A stretch of DNA of 37,753 nt, taken from the NCBI RefSeq assembly GCF_937910335.1, contig NZ_CALEMX010000345.1:1-37753 (forward strand). The letters run 5' to 3'. Below are positions 14,891 through 22,485 of the stretch, piece after piece (within the stretch, counting starts at the first letter, position 1; each line of letters opens with the position of its first letter). The stretch comes from an uncultured Gimesia sp. GTDB lineage: Bacteria; Planctomycetota; Planctomycetia; Planctomycetales; Planctomycetaceae. Made by a program: the position numbers and the translations under genes. The notes beneath the pieces are model-generated. The model did not search any database and was not told the DNA's origin. It was given only the letters and a program-made list of their open reading frames with translations.

Positions 14891-16720
14891 TCATTCAGAA
14901 CCGTTTGTTCGCGATTTCATATATTCGAGGCCTTGTTTTGCTTTCTCTAGTTTGGGATCGATGCGAAGTGCCTCCTCAAGATGAAATCTCGCCTGACTGA
15001 ATTTCTGCTGTAATAGATAGGCCACGCCCAGATTATTGTGAGCGGAAGCATGTCGCGGATTGATCGAGAGTGCCTGCTGAAACGAAGCAATCGCCTCAGT
15101 CTGCCGGCCTTCATTCAAATGAACGATTCCCAGATTATAGTGGGCGCTCTCGAAACTCGGGTCGTGCACCAGTGTGGCTTCATACAACTCACGAGCCTTG
15201 TCCAGACGGCCTCGGCTTTCCCAAATTCTGCCCAGCGTAAAATAAGCGGGTGCATGCTGCGGGTTGATTTCGATCGAGCGTATCAGTTTCTGAACGGCTT
15301 CATCGGCCTGTCCCATCTCGCGCAGTATCCTCCCCCACTGCGCGTACACAATGTGATTATGAGGCATCAACCGCGCGCACTCTTCAAAGTGCGGTAATGC
15401 CTCTTGCATCTCGTCCCGATCGCACAAAGCAACGGCCAGCATCTGGTGCATCCTTCCATTCTCTTCCGTCACGGCCAATCCATGTGCGAAAAGAGCCACG
15501 TTATCGCCCCAAAGTGTCGTCTGCCGAAATGAGGTGAACGCCAACAACAAGATTGAAAGGACCGTGATCAACGGCAATACCAACTTCCGCAGCGTACTTC
15601 CCCGCACCAGATCATCGACCAGCCAGACGACGAGCAGAAAAATCCCGGTCAACGGCAGGTAGGTATAACGATCGGCCATGCGTTGCATGCCGATCTGGAC
15701 CAGACCGATGACCGGAATCAGAGTTCCCAGAAACCAGAACCAACCCGTGAAAACATAGGGCTTGCGCCGACGCCACAAGAACGCCAACACACACGCCAGC
15801 AACAAGAACACGGACGCAAAAATGCCCGCAATCGGAGAGATCGTGCGGTGGGGATAGAATACGCTCAGGCCCGTCGGCCAGAACGTCTTTCCCACGTATT
15901 CCGTATAAGAGGTGGCCGCGTTAAGAACGCGATGCGGCATCGATAACTGTCCTGACAACTCCATAGCCCTCTCCTGTGAAAACAGGGCTAAACCGCAGAA
16001 CAGAACCGTCAGAATCAGGAACGGGATTTTCTCCATGATCAGCCGACGCCATGGAACACCATCGGATTGTCCATTAACTGAGGCCGCATTGTGAGAGTTT
16101 GCAAGGACAGAGGTACGACGTAATGGCCAATAATCCAACAGCAATAACAGGAAAGGCAGTGTGACCAGAGTTTGCTTGGAGAGCAAACTGCACAGAAACA
16201 GCGCGATGGATGCCAGATAATATTTCTTCCGCGATCCGATAGCATATCTCGCGTAGGCCCAAATCGCTGCATGACCGAAGAACAAACTCAACACATCTTT
16301 GCGTTCTGTCGCCCAGGCGACGGATTCCACATGTAAGGGATGTATGGCAAACATCGCTGCAACGATCGCAGATTTGGTGGTAGCCCCCGTCATCTGAACG
16401 AGTGCTGCATACAACAATAATGCACTGGCACAATGCAATATGACGTTCGTCAGATGAAAACCGCCTCCCCCCATACCGAAAATCTGGGCATCGATCATGA
16501 ATGAGAGAAACGTGAGAGGCATCCAGTTAGCGAGTTCATCGATTGTGTTCAAACTGAACGCCCATCGCACGTTCGTGGAGTTGACTCCCGAATTGACGAA
16601 CGAGTTGCTGACAATCCAGGACGGATCATCAATCGTCACAAACCCAAACGAAAATGTTTGAGCGTAAACAATTAGAGTCAATACGCACAGAATCAGACTG
16701 TTTCGCAGATGTGGTCTCAT
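14891..16720 (-). CDS. TMTC-like membrane protein with C-terminal TPR repeats
   Basis: The 609-residue protein starts with about ten hydrophobic membrane segments (residues about 8-400), including FVTIDDPSWI near residue 27 in the first loop (the acidic pair seen in GT-C glycosyltransferases), HPLHVESVAWATERKDVLS and DYWPLRR. The last 200 residues hold four to five TPR repeats of 34 residues, for example HAPAYFTLGRIWESRGRLDK. This architecture matches bacterial relatives of TMTC/protein O-mannosyltransferases, which use a lipid-linked sugar to glycosylate proteins outside the membrane. The activity here is not proven. No SD is visible at the chosen ATG. The ORF ends 50 bases from a yjbQ fragment. 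Confidence 0.8.
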   Translation of the reverse strand: MRPHLRNSLILCVLTLIVYAQTFSFGFVTIDDPSWIVSNSFVNSGVNSTNVRWAFSLNTIDELANWMPLTFLSFMIDAQIFGMGGGGFHLTNVILHCASALLLYAALVQMTGATTKSAIVAAMFAIHPLHVESVAWATERKDVLSLFFGHAAIWAYARYAIGSRKKYYLASIALFLCSLLSKQTLVTLPFLLLLLDYWPLRRTSVLANSHNAASVNGQSDGVPWRRLIMEKIPFLILTVLFCGLALFSQERAMELSGQLSMPHRVLNAATSYTEYVGKTFWPTGLSVFYPHRTISPIAGIFASVFLLLACVLAFLWRRRKPYVFTGWFWFLGTLIPVIGLVQIGMQRMADRYTYLPLTGIFLLVVWLVDDLVRGSTLRKLVLPLITVLSILLLAFTSFRQTTLWGDNVALFAHGLAVTEENGRMHQMLAVALCDRDEMQEALPHFEECARLMPHNHIVYAQWGRILREMGQADEAVQKLIRSIEINPQHAPAYFTLGRIWESRGRLDKARELYEATLVHDPSFESAHYNLGIVHLNEGRQTEAIASFQQALSINPRHASAHNNLGVAYLLQQKFSQARFHLEEALRIDPKLEKAKQGLEYMKSRTNGSE

Positions 16721-17413
16721 CTGGTTTTACGTCCGTCAATCAGATTCACGATTTCTCTCCGGTCGTTCGAAGATCAGGTCGGCCGGTTCATAGCGAATGC
16801 CTTAACGATCCCTGCGAAGGCCTCGTGACGTGCCAGTTGAGCAAGAGTTGAACATCGTAATACATAGTTTTATATTTGTTCATGATAAATATAACAATAA
16901 TACGATTTTGAGTCTAGCGCACGATAATGGGCACCTGTTGAAGAGCGTACACTCACTGAGGCGACCTGGAGCATTGTGGTTCATGCTGCTTAGTAATAAT
17001 GGCTTTATTGGATACAACTCAAACCGAGTGGCACGGTGACCGATGGCTTATTGGTTGTCTTCTCATAGGCTCTATCCTTGGCGGCTTATGCTCGCTGGGC
17101 ACAAGAATAGGAACAGTATTCAGAATAAATGTATCCTGGAATTACATCGAATGGATACTATTACGACCAGCCCTTGGTCACACTGGAAAAGATAAAAGCC
17201 AGTGTGTAATGCAATGTGTTTGGGGAACGCTACCATCACCGCCTCAGTCTTCATTAACGACAACGAGCCTGACTCATTGATTGAGTAGCACATCTGTGCG
17301 AACTGTGTTTTAGGAAATGAGCTCTATTTACGGAGGGTCGTTGACGTCCATTTTTCGATTCAATAAGATTTCGTCACATCTGAAACGTCAATCACACCAT
17401 TAGAAATCTCATC
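16721..17413. other. 693-base intergenic region with gene debris
   Basis: No intact gene is supported here. Positions 17195-17267 hold a decayed yjbQ fragment. A stretch at about 17040-17130 would encode a short hydrophobic segment (LIGCLLIGSILGGLC), which may be a remnant of a membrane protein gene. The part at 16860-16900 is AT-rich and may hold the promoter of the leftward TMTC-like gene, but I could not settle on boxes. Confidence 0.5.
17195..17267 (+). pseudogene. Internal yjbQ fragment, copy B
   Basis: Positions 17234-17267 match 12524-12557 of the intact yjbQ at 32 of 34 bases and read [11 protein letters not shown]. Positions 17195-17218 are identical to 14749-14772. So copies A and B share both the yjbQ piece and the same novel upstream block, and must descend from one rearranged ancestor. 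Confidence 0.75.
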
Positions 17414-18157
17414 ATGAATTCAGTCACCAAAAAATTTGAGCCGCCGAACCTTGCTGAATTGGCAAAATATGACACTCCCACGATTTGCAACGCGATCGAG
17501 CTGTTCAATGTACGCCCTCCGACGGCGGGTTACATGGACCGACGCATCGCCGCTTGCTTTCCAGATCTGCCGCCGATGGTGGGCTACGCTACCACAGCGA
17601 CGTTTCGTTCGGCGGAACCGGCTCGGAAGAAGGCCGGCGATCCTAATCTGTCCGCTCAGCATCTTGAATTCTTCGCGAGTCTTCCTGGCCCGGCGGTCGT
17701 GGTTTTTCAGGATCTGGATGACCCGCCTGCGGGTGCAACGTTCGGTGATGGGATGTGTCTGACGTATAAAACATTTGGAGCGGTCGGATTAATCACATCG
17801 GGAGCCGCTCGAGATTTGGACAATGTCCGCGCACTTGACTTCCCGTGCTTCAGTGATGGAGTCGTTTGTGGCCACGGTCATTGCCATACGGAATCGATCA
17901 ACGTTCCGGTTCATGTAGGTGGCATTACAATTTACCCAGGCGATTTACTTCACGGCGACTGCAACGGAGTCACAACGATCCCGCTGGAAATCGCCGACGC
18001 TGTGCCTTACGCCTGCTCCGAATATCTGAAACACGAAGCAATCGTGCTCGACCGACTTCGAGCCGGAAACACTGATATCCCCGGACACCAGCAAGCCATC
18101 GCTGAGATGGGGCGGCGTCTTAGTAACCTTAAAGAAGAATTATCCGGCATGCTGTAA
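17414..18157 (+). CDS. RraA family protein (4-hydroxy-4-methyl-2-oxoglutarate aldolase-like)
   Basis: The 247-residue protein matches the RraA-like fold. It has LAELAKYDTPTICNAIE near the start, VVFQDLDDPPAGATFGDG, then GLITSGAARDLDNV holding the conserved Arg-Asp pair that in the aldolase members binds substrate and metal, and PGDLLHGDCNGVTTIP near the end. Family members include HMG/CHA aldolases and the RNase E inhibitor RraA. This one is longer than RraA (about 160 residues), has the RD motif, and is more likely an aldolase or decarboxylase-like enzyme. No strong SD precedes the ATG. Its sugar or acid substrate is unknown. Confidence 0.85.
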   Translation: MNSVTKKFEPPNLAELAKYDTPTICNAIELFNVRPPTAGYMDRRIAACFPDLPPMVGYATTATFRSAEPARKKAGDPNLSAQHLEFFASLPGPAVVVFQDLDDPPAGATFGDGMCLTYKTFGAVGLITSGAARDLDNVRALDFPCFSDGVVCGHGHCHTESINVPVHVGGITIYPGDLLHGDCNGVTTIPLEIADAVPYACSEYLKHEAIVLDRLRAGNTDIPGHQQAIAEMGRRLSNLKEELSGML

Positions 18158-18347
18158 GTCAGTACGCTAGAGTACATGAGCGACAAACGTTATAGCCAAG
18201 AGTACACGGCGGGAACAAAGCCAGCCATACTCATTCTCAGTGCCTTCAAATATTAACGAACGATGCAGTCAGGCATGATTTTGCTGAAATTCCGACGAAA
18301 TTCGAAAATAAATCGCTAATTTTGTGTACCGCACTACAATATTTAGA

Positions 18348-18385
18348 GACTGCGATTCGATCCTCGATGCATCGGGGATCCAGTC
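18348..18385. promoter_or_regulatory. Large imperfect palindrome upstream of the sulfatase gene
   Basis: The core at 18359-18380 is a 22-base palindrome (arms beginning GATCC and ending GGATC around CGATGCATCG) with one T-G wobble pair. It is flanked by GACTG (18348-18352) and CAGTC (18381-18385), which pair again across a 6-base bulge. It lies about 60 bases before the sulfatase ATG and could be an operator or an RNA hairpin in the leader. Confidence 0.4.
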
Positions 18386-18443
18386 CCTTTCAATTTCTGA
18401 CTGAGCATTTCTTAACGTTCGTTATTCTTTGAGGACTCAACCA

Positions 18444-20147
18444 ATGAAAATCAAACTCGCTTCTTTCTCACTCATAGGGGTCGGCGTACTGCTGGGATTT
18501 CTAGCAGCGAATAGCGGCACTCGTTCAACGATGGCCGACGATACCCAGCAAACTGTGAGCAAATCCACTACCAGTTCAGAAAATTCGAAGTCCACAGACA
18601 ATCTCAAATCAAAATTGTTAGTTGCGACGAATGAACAAGAACTGGAAACGATTTCGACTACCGTCCAACAACGCACCGGAAAAAAACCAAATATCCTGGT
18701 GATCTGGGGCGATGATATTGGCCAGTCCAACCTCAGCGCCTATACCAAAGGAGTAATGGGCTATCGCACGCCAAACATTGATCGCATCGCAAATGAAGGT
18801 TTAATCTTCACTGACTATTATGGCGAACAAAGCTGCACGGCAGGCCGGTCATCATTCATCATGGGCCAAAGCGTCTTTCGCACGGGACTGAGTAAAGTCG
18901 GTCTTCCCGGCGCTGACATTGGAATGCGTGTTGAAGATCCGACAATTGCAGCGCTGCTGAAGAATCATGGTTATGCAACCGGACAGTTTGGAAAGAATCA
19001 TCTGGGTGACAAGGACGAAATGCTGCCTTCCAATCATGGTTTTGATGAATTCCTCGGCAATCTTTACCATCTCAACGCGGAAGAAGAACCAGAAAATGAA
19101 GACTATCCGAAAGATCCCGCGTTTCGCAAAAAGTTTGGCCCTCGAGGCGTGATTAAATCATTTGCAAAAGGCAAAATCATCGACACGGGCGCACTGACGA
19201 AAAAACGCATGGAAACCATTGATGACGAAACGGTCGCTGCAGCGCTCGACTTCATCGATCGGCAACATACAGCTAAGAAGCCATTCTTTTGCTGGTGGAA
19301 TGGAACACGCATGCATTTCCGCACTCATGTCAAAAAAGAACATCGTGGCATTTCCGGGCAGGATGAATACTCAGATGGTATGGTCGAACATGACATGCAT
19401 GTCGGTCAGATCTTGAAAAAACTGGATGACCTGGGAATTGCCGACAACACCATTGTCTTCTACAGCACAGATAATGGCCCCCATATGAATACCTGGCCCG
19501 ATGGTGGTATGACTCCCTTTCGTGGTGAAAAAAACACGAACTGGGAAGGTGCCTGGCGTGTACCTGCGATGGTTCGCTGGCCAGGTACAATTAAAGCGGG
19601 TTCCATCTCGAATGAGATTATGCACCACATGGACTGGCTGCCAACCTTTCTGGCTGCCGCTGGAGAAACAGACGTTAAACAAAAATTGTTGACAGGCCAT
19701 CACGCCATTGGTCGCAATTACAAAGTGCATCTGGACGGATATAATTTTCTGCCTCACCTGACCGGTCAGGAAAAGAAAGGGCCGCGTAAAGAAATATTTT
19801 ACTTTTCCGATGATGGAGATCTGACATCGTTGCGTTATCAAGATTGGAAGTTGGTCTTTATGGAACAACGGGCTACAGGAACATTGAAATTGTGGGCGAA
19901 TCCATTTACGCCATTGCGAATGCCTTTAATATTCAACCTCCGCCGTGATCCATATGAACGTGCACAGCTTACCTCGAATACTTATTACGACTGGTTGGTT
20001 GACCGTGCCTACTTGTTAGTCCCGGCTCAAGCATATGTTGGCAAGTTTCTCGCGACTTTTAAAGAATATCCGCCGCGACAGAAAGCAGCCAGTTTTAGTC
20101 TTGATCAAGTGATGGAAAAACTCAACCAGGGAATGAATAGTAATTAG
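18444..20147 (+). CDS. Arylsulfatase-type sulfatase
   Basis: It is a type I sulfatase that removes sulfate esters, probably from marine polysaccharides. The protein (567 residues) starts with a hydrophobic signal segment (about residues 8-30). The alkaline-phosphatase-like core begins KPNILVIWGDDIG with the metal-binding Asp pair. The catalytic site is SCTAGRSSF, whose Cys would be oxidised to formylglycine by a maturation enzyme not in this window. FGKNHLGD, FFCWWNGTRMHF and the second metal segment STDNGPHMNTWPDGG follow. GAGGA 8 bases before the ATG at 18444 sets the start. A stem-loop follows the gene. Class and substrate are not resolved. Confidence 0.93.
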   Translation: MKIKLASFSLIGVGVLLGFLAANSGTRSTMADDTQQTVSKSTTSSENSKSTDNLKSKLLVATNEQELETISTTVQQRTGKKPNILVIWGDDIGQSNLSAYTKGVMGYRTPNIDRIANEGLIFTDYYGEQSCTAGRSSFIMGQSVFRTGLSKVGLPGADIGMRVEDPTIAALLKNHGYATGQFGKNHLGDKDEMLPSNHGFDEFLGNLYHLNAEEEPENEDYPKDPAFRKKFGPRGVIKSFAKGKIIDTGALTKKRMETIDDETVAAALDFIDRQHTAKKPFFCWWNGTRMHFRTHVKKEHRGISGQDEYSDGMVEHDMHVGQILKKLDDLGIADNTIVFYSTDNGPHMNTWPDGGMTPFRGEKNTNWEGAWRVPAMVRWPGTIKAGSISNEIMHHMDWLPTFLAAAGETDVKQKLLTGHHAIGRNYKVHLDGYNFLPHLTGQEKKGPRKEIFYFSDDGDLTSLRYQDWKLVFMEQRATGTLKLWANPFTPLRMPLIFNLRRDPYERAQLTSNTYYDWLVDRAYLLVPAQAYVGKFLATFKEYPPRQKAASFSLDQVMEKLNQGMNSN

Positions 20148-20173
20148 CTATCAATCTAAGATCACTTAATACT

Positions 20174-20210
20174 ACAAAACGGCGGGTTACTTAAGTGCTC
20201 GTCGTTTTGT
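20174..20210 (+). terminator. Possible terminator hairpin after the sulfatase gene
   Basis: ACAAAACGGCG (20174-20184) pairs with CGTCGTTTTGT (20200-20210) over 11 positions with one G-T wobble, and the loop is 15 bases. The U-rich part lies within the stem rather than after it, so termination strength is uncertain. It sits 26 bases after the sulfatase stop and before the convergent hydrolase gene. Confidence 0.45.
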
Positions 20211-20432
20211 ATTTCTGGACTTCCCACTTATTGACCCAAAGTGAAATTAACGGTTTCGGCCTTCAACACATCAACTTTAATCGTTGCCAGACACTCGAAT
20301 CGCCCGAATGATGAGATCGACTTTTCATATAGCATTTTTCAGATGCTTCCTATTCACAACAGCACCGGATTTGCAAAGCGCTCCTGGTGGATATAAATCG
20401 TAATGTGAGTGGAGAACGATTCGGGGCTGCAA

Positions 20433-22040
20433 TCACTCATTGCCCCACTCTCTCAACAAGGCCAGCACTTCGCTGCGGTACTTCTTGAAATCCTTTCCCT
20501 GTCCGTTCCTGCCCATCGCAAAAATGAGATGCTGTTTCGGATTGATGACCAGCAGTGTGCCGCAACCGCCGCCGTGCCCGTAGCTGCCTGGACCCAGGTA
20601 TTGCGATTCGTCTTGCAGACCGATGCCATAATTCCTGTTCAAGTGGGGGAAGTATGGTTTGAGCGACGTCGGCAGGATCGCCGCATGAGTCTCCCTGGAA
20701 AACACTTCCCATTTGCCATAGCTGCCACGGTTGTCGAGCAACACACCAATGCGCGCGAGACTTTCAGCGGAGAAGCCGGTACCGCCCGGCAGCACATTCT
20801 GAATACCCAATGGCTGGAACAAATCCCGCTCCATTGCATCCCAGTAATTCCTGCCGCGCAGCAGCTCCAGTGCCCGGACAGAGAGAATCACACCCACGAC
20901 TCCGTATCGATATCTGTCACCGGGTTCCCATTCGCGTTTGCAATGGGCGATCAATGCCTCATTCCAGGTATGGAAGTAGAACAGCCGCTTGAAAGCGAGT
21001 GACCAGGGAAAGTGAATGCCAGTCGCGTGGACATGCCCTGCCCGGAACGTGAGACTGCGATCGCGGGCAGTATTGAAGTCAGGCAGGATATCGCCGATCG
21101 GCTGGTCCAGACTTAAAATCCCGCGATCAACGTACGTAGCCAGTTGAAGTCCAATCAGCGGCTTCATGGCCGAGTCGAGTTTCATAGGCGTATCGACGGT
21201 GACAGCCTGCCCGTCAATGTTCCCATAACTCTTGGCCGTGACGATAACGCCGTTCCGAGCAATCACAATTGACATGGGCTCAGAAGACGCAGCGTACCAT
21301 TCGTCGAGTTTACTTTCGATCTGCTTCCGCTGTCCTGCAGTAATCCCTGCCTGATCCAATGGCGCGTTACGCAATACAGGAGCCGGCTTTCCTTTCAACA
21401 ACCTGGGGGTAACCTTCACGATCGGCTTGTGGTCGAGACCCATCAGTTTACGCTTCAGCCGAACATGCCGAGTAGCGTTCTCCATCTGCCATTGACCCCG
21501 CCGGACTGATTCTGATTTCTGATCCGACTCCAGCAACGCAGCCAACTCCACCGCACCCGCTTCGGAGTTTTTCCAATCGCGTACCAGGGCAGCGACATCG
21601 TCGGCCCTGCGATCGGAACTCGGTACTGATTTTTTGGAAAGCAGCCGTTTTTCAGCAAGTTCCTCCAGGGCGACATCCTTGCCAACACAACAGCAGGTCA
21701 TTGCGCGACGCAGCACGGGGCCATCGGGAACGGGTGCTTCACCATAAACGTAATAACGGCCTGGCTCATGCGCGGTCTGGACTTCCTCAAATTTTTCGTT
21801 GAACCAGCGTGTGGGTATACTGGGTTGCTCAACCACCCGGGCAACCAGCTGTGGTTGTTCCCAGACGAGATCGGGAAGTTTCTGACCCTGTGTGAGAATG
21901 AACCCGCCTGCTGGCGCGAACTGTTGCTCACCGAATCGTTCTTTGAGTTCCGCTTCCTCGACGCCAGCCTGAGTGATCGATCCGATAAAGAAGGACATCA
22001 TCAGGAAGATGCTTCGATTGAAATGCTGGCTGTTATTCAT
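20433..22040 (-). CDS. Exported serine hydrolase, beta-lactamase/transpeptidase fold
   Basis: The ATG at 22040 is chosen, well inside a longer frame that reaches 22307. GGGAG precedes it by about 7 bases and a signal peptide follows directly (FLMMSFFIGSITQA). The product is 535 residues. The catalytic domain is in the C-terminal half: IVIARNGVIVTAKSYG, then LDSAMKPL holding the SxxK nucleophile, RYGVV where class C enzymes have YxN, and a Gly-rich GHGGGCGTLL strand in the place of the KTG motif. Such proteins are usually esterases or peptidases, not drug-resistance enzymes. The N-terminal 200 residues are unassigned and contain a Cys pair (MTCCCVG). Confidence 0.82.
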   Translation of the reverse strand: MNNSQHFNRSIFLMMSFFIGSITQAGVEEAELKERFGEQQFAPAGGFILTQGQKLPDLVWEQPQLVARVVEQPSIPTRWFNEKFEEVQTAHEPGRYYVYGEAPVPDGPVLRRAMTCCCVGKDVALEELAEKRLLSKKSVPSSDRRADDVAALVRDWKNSEAGAVELAALLESDQKSESVRRGQWQMENATRHVRLKRKLMGLDHKPIVKVTPRLLKGKPAPVLRNAPLDQAGITAGQRKQIESKLDEWYAASSEPMSIVIARNGVIVTAKSYGNIDGQAVTVDTPMKLDSAMKPLIGLQLATYVDRGILSLDQPIGDILPDFNTARDRSLTFRAGHVHATGIHFPWSLAFKRLFYFHTWNEALIAHCKREWEPGDRYRYGVVGVILSVRALELLRGRNYWDAMERDLFQPLGIQNVLPGGTGFSAESLARIGVLLDNRGSYGKWEVFSRETHAAILPTSLKPYFPHLNRNYGIGLQDESQYLGPGSYGHGGGCGTLLVINPKQHLIFAMGRNGQGKDFKKYRSEVLALLREWGNE

Positions 22041-22485
22041 TGAAAACTCCCAAGGCCCACCCACATGACGGCGATTACTAATAGGTCGCAGAGCCATTAA
22101 TTCTACCCAACGTAATAACAGGTCGATAGTCAAATTCGCGAAACTGCTCACGTTATGTGGAAGCGGATTCCTCTGTAGATGCTTAGGGAGTGATGAGCAG
22201 ATTTTTTTAGATCGCCACATGCAGAGAGATTCTTGAGAACCAGAGTTGAACCATCCATGAGTTTGAGGTGTCCTGATCTGATGCGTTGAAAGACGGCAAC
22301 CAGTCAATTTTTACCCGCCGCTGGTCTGCCTGCCGTCCCCTGGAACATTTCTCAAGTTGGCGAGAATGTTTATGGAACTTGACTGAACGGAGGGTTACAA
22401 TCTGATAATTCGTTACTTCGCCTCAGAAAATACTTCCTGACGGATGATCTCTGGAATTCATTCAAGACGTGAGACACAATTCGAT
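22041..22485. other. Intergenic region between divergent genes, upstream of the hscC locus
   Basis: This 445-base region separates the leftward serine hydrolase from hscC. It must hold the promoter of the long downstream operon. An imperfect hairpin is seen at about 22346-22368 (ACATTTCTC with GAGAATGT), and a weak promoter candidate follows. No RNA gene or CIRCE-like heat-shock element was recognised. Confidence 0.45.
22379..22409 (+). promoter_or_regulatory. Weak candidate promoter of the hscC operon
   Basis: TTGACT (22379-22384) is followed by 19 bases and GATAAT (22404-22409). The boxes are good but the spacing is 2 bases longer than ideal. The hscC ATG is about 77 bases further on. There are no other clear promoter boxes nearby, but the call is tentative. 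Confidence 0.3.

Noticed and set aside
16999-17280. Open frame of 93 codons with a hydrophobic segment in the 693-base gap
   Set aside because: It has no SD, runs into a decayed yjbQ fragment and matches nothing I know; it is more likely debris.
20409-21002. A 197-codon open frame on the plus strand
   Set aside because: It lies wholly opposite the serine hydrolase gene, has no recognisable domain and no SD; it is a shadow of the real gene.
22041-22307. Upstream extension of the serine hydrolase frame by 89 codons
   Set aside because: The extension shows no domain, while a signal peptide and a good SD mark the ATG at 22040.
22343-22485. Possible heat-shock (CIRCE) element before hscC
   Set aside because: The inverted repeat at about 22346-22368 does not match the CIRCE sequence and its arms are imperfect, so no heat-shock control is claimed.
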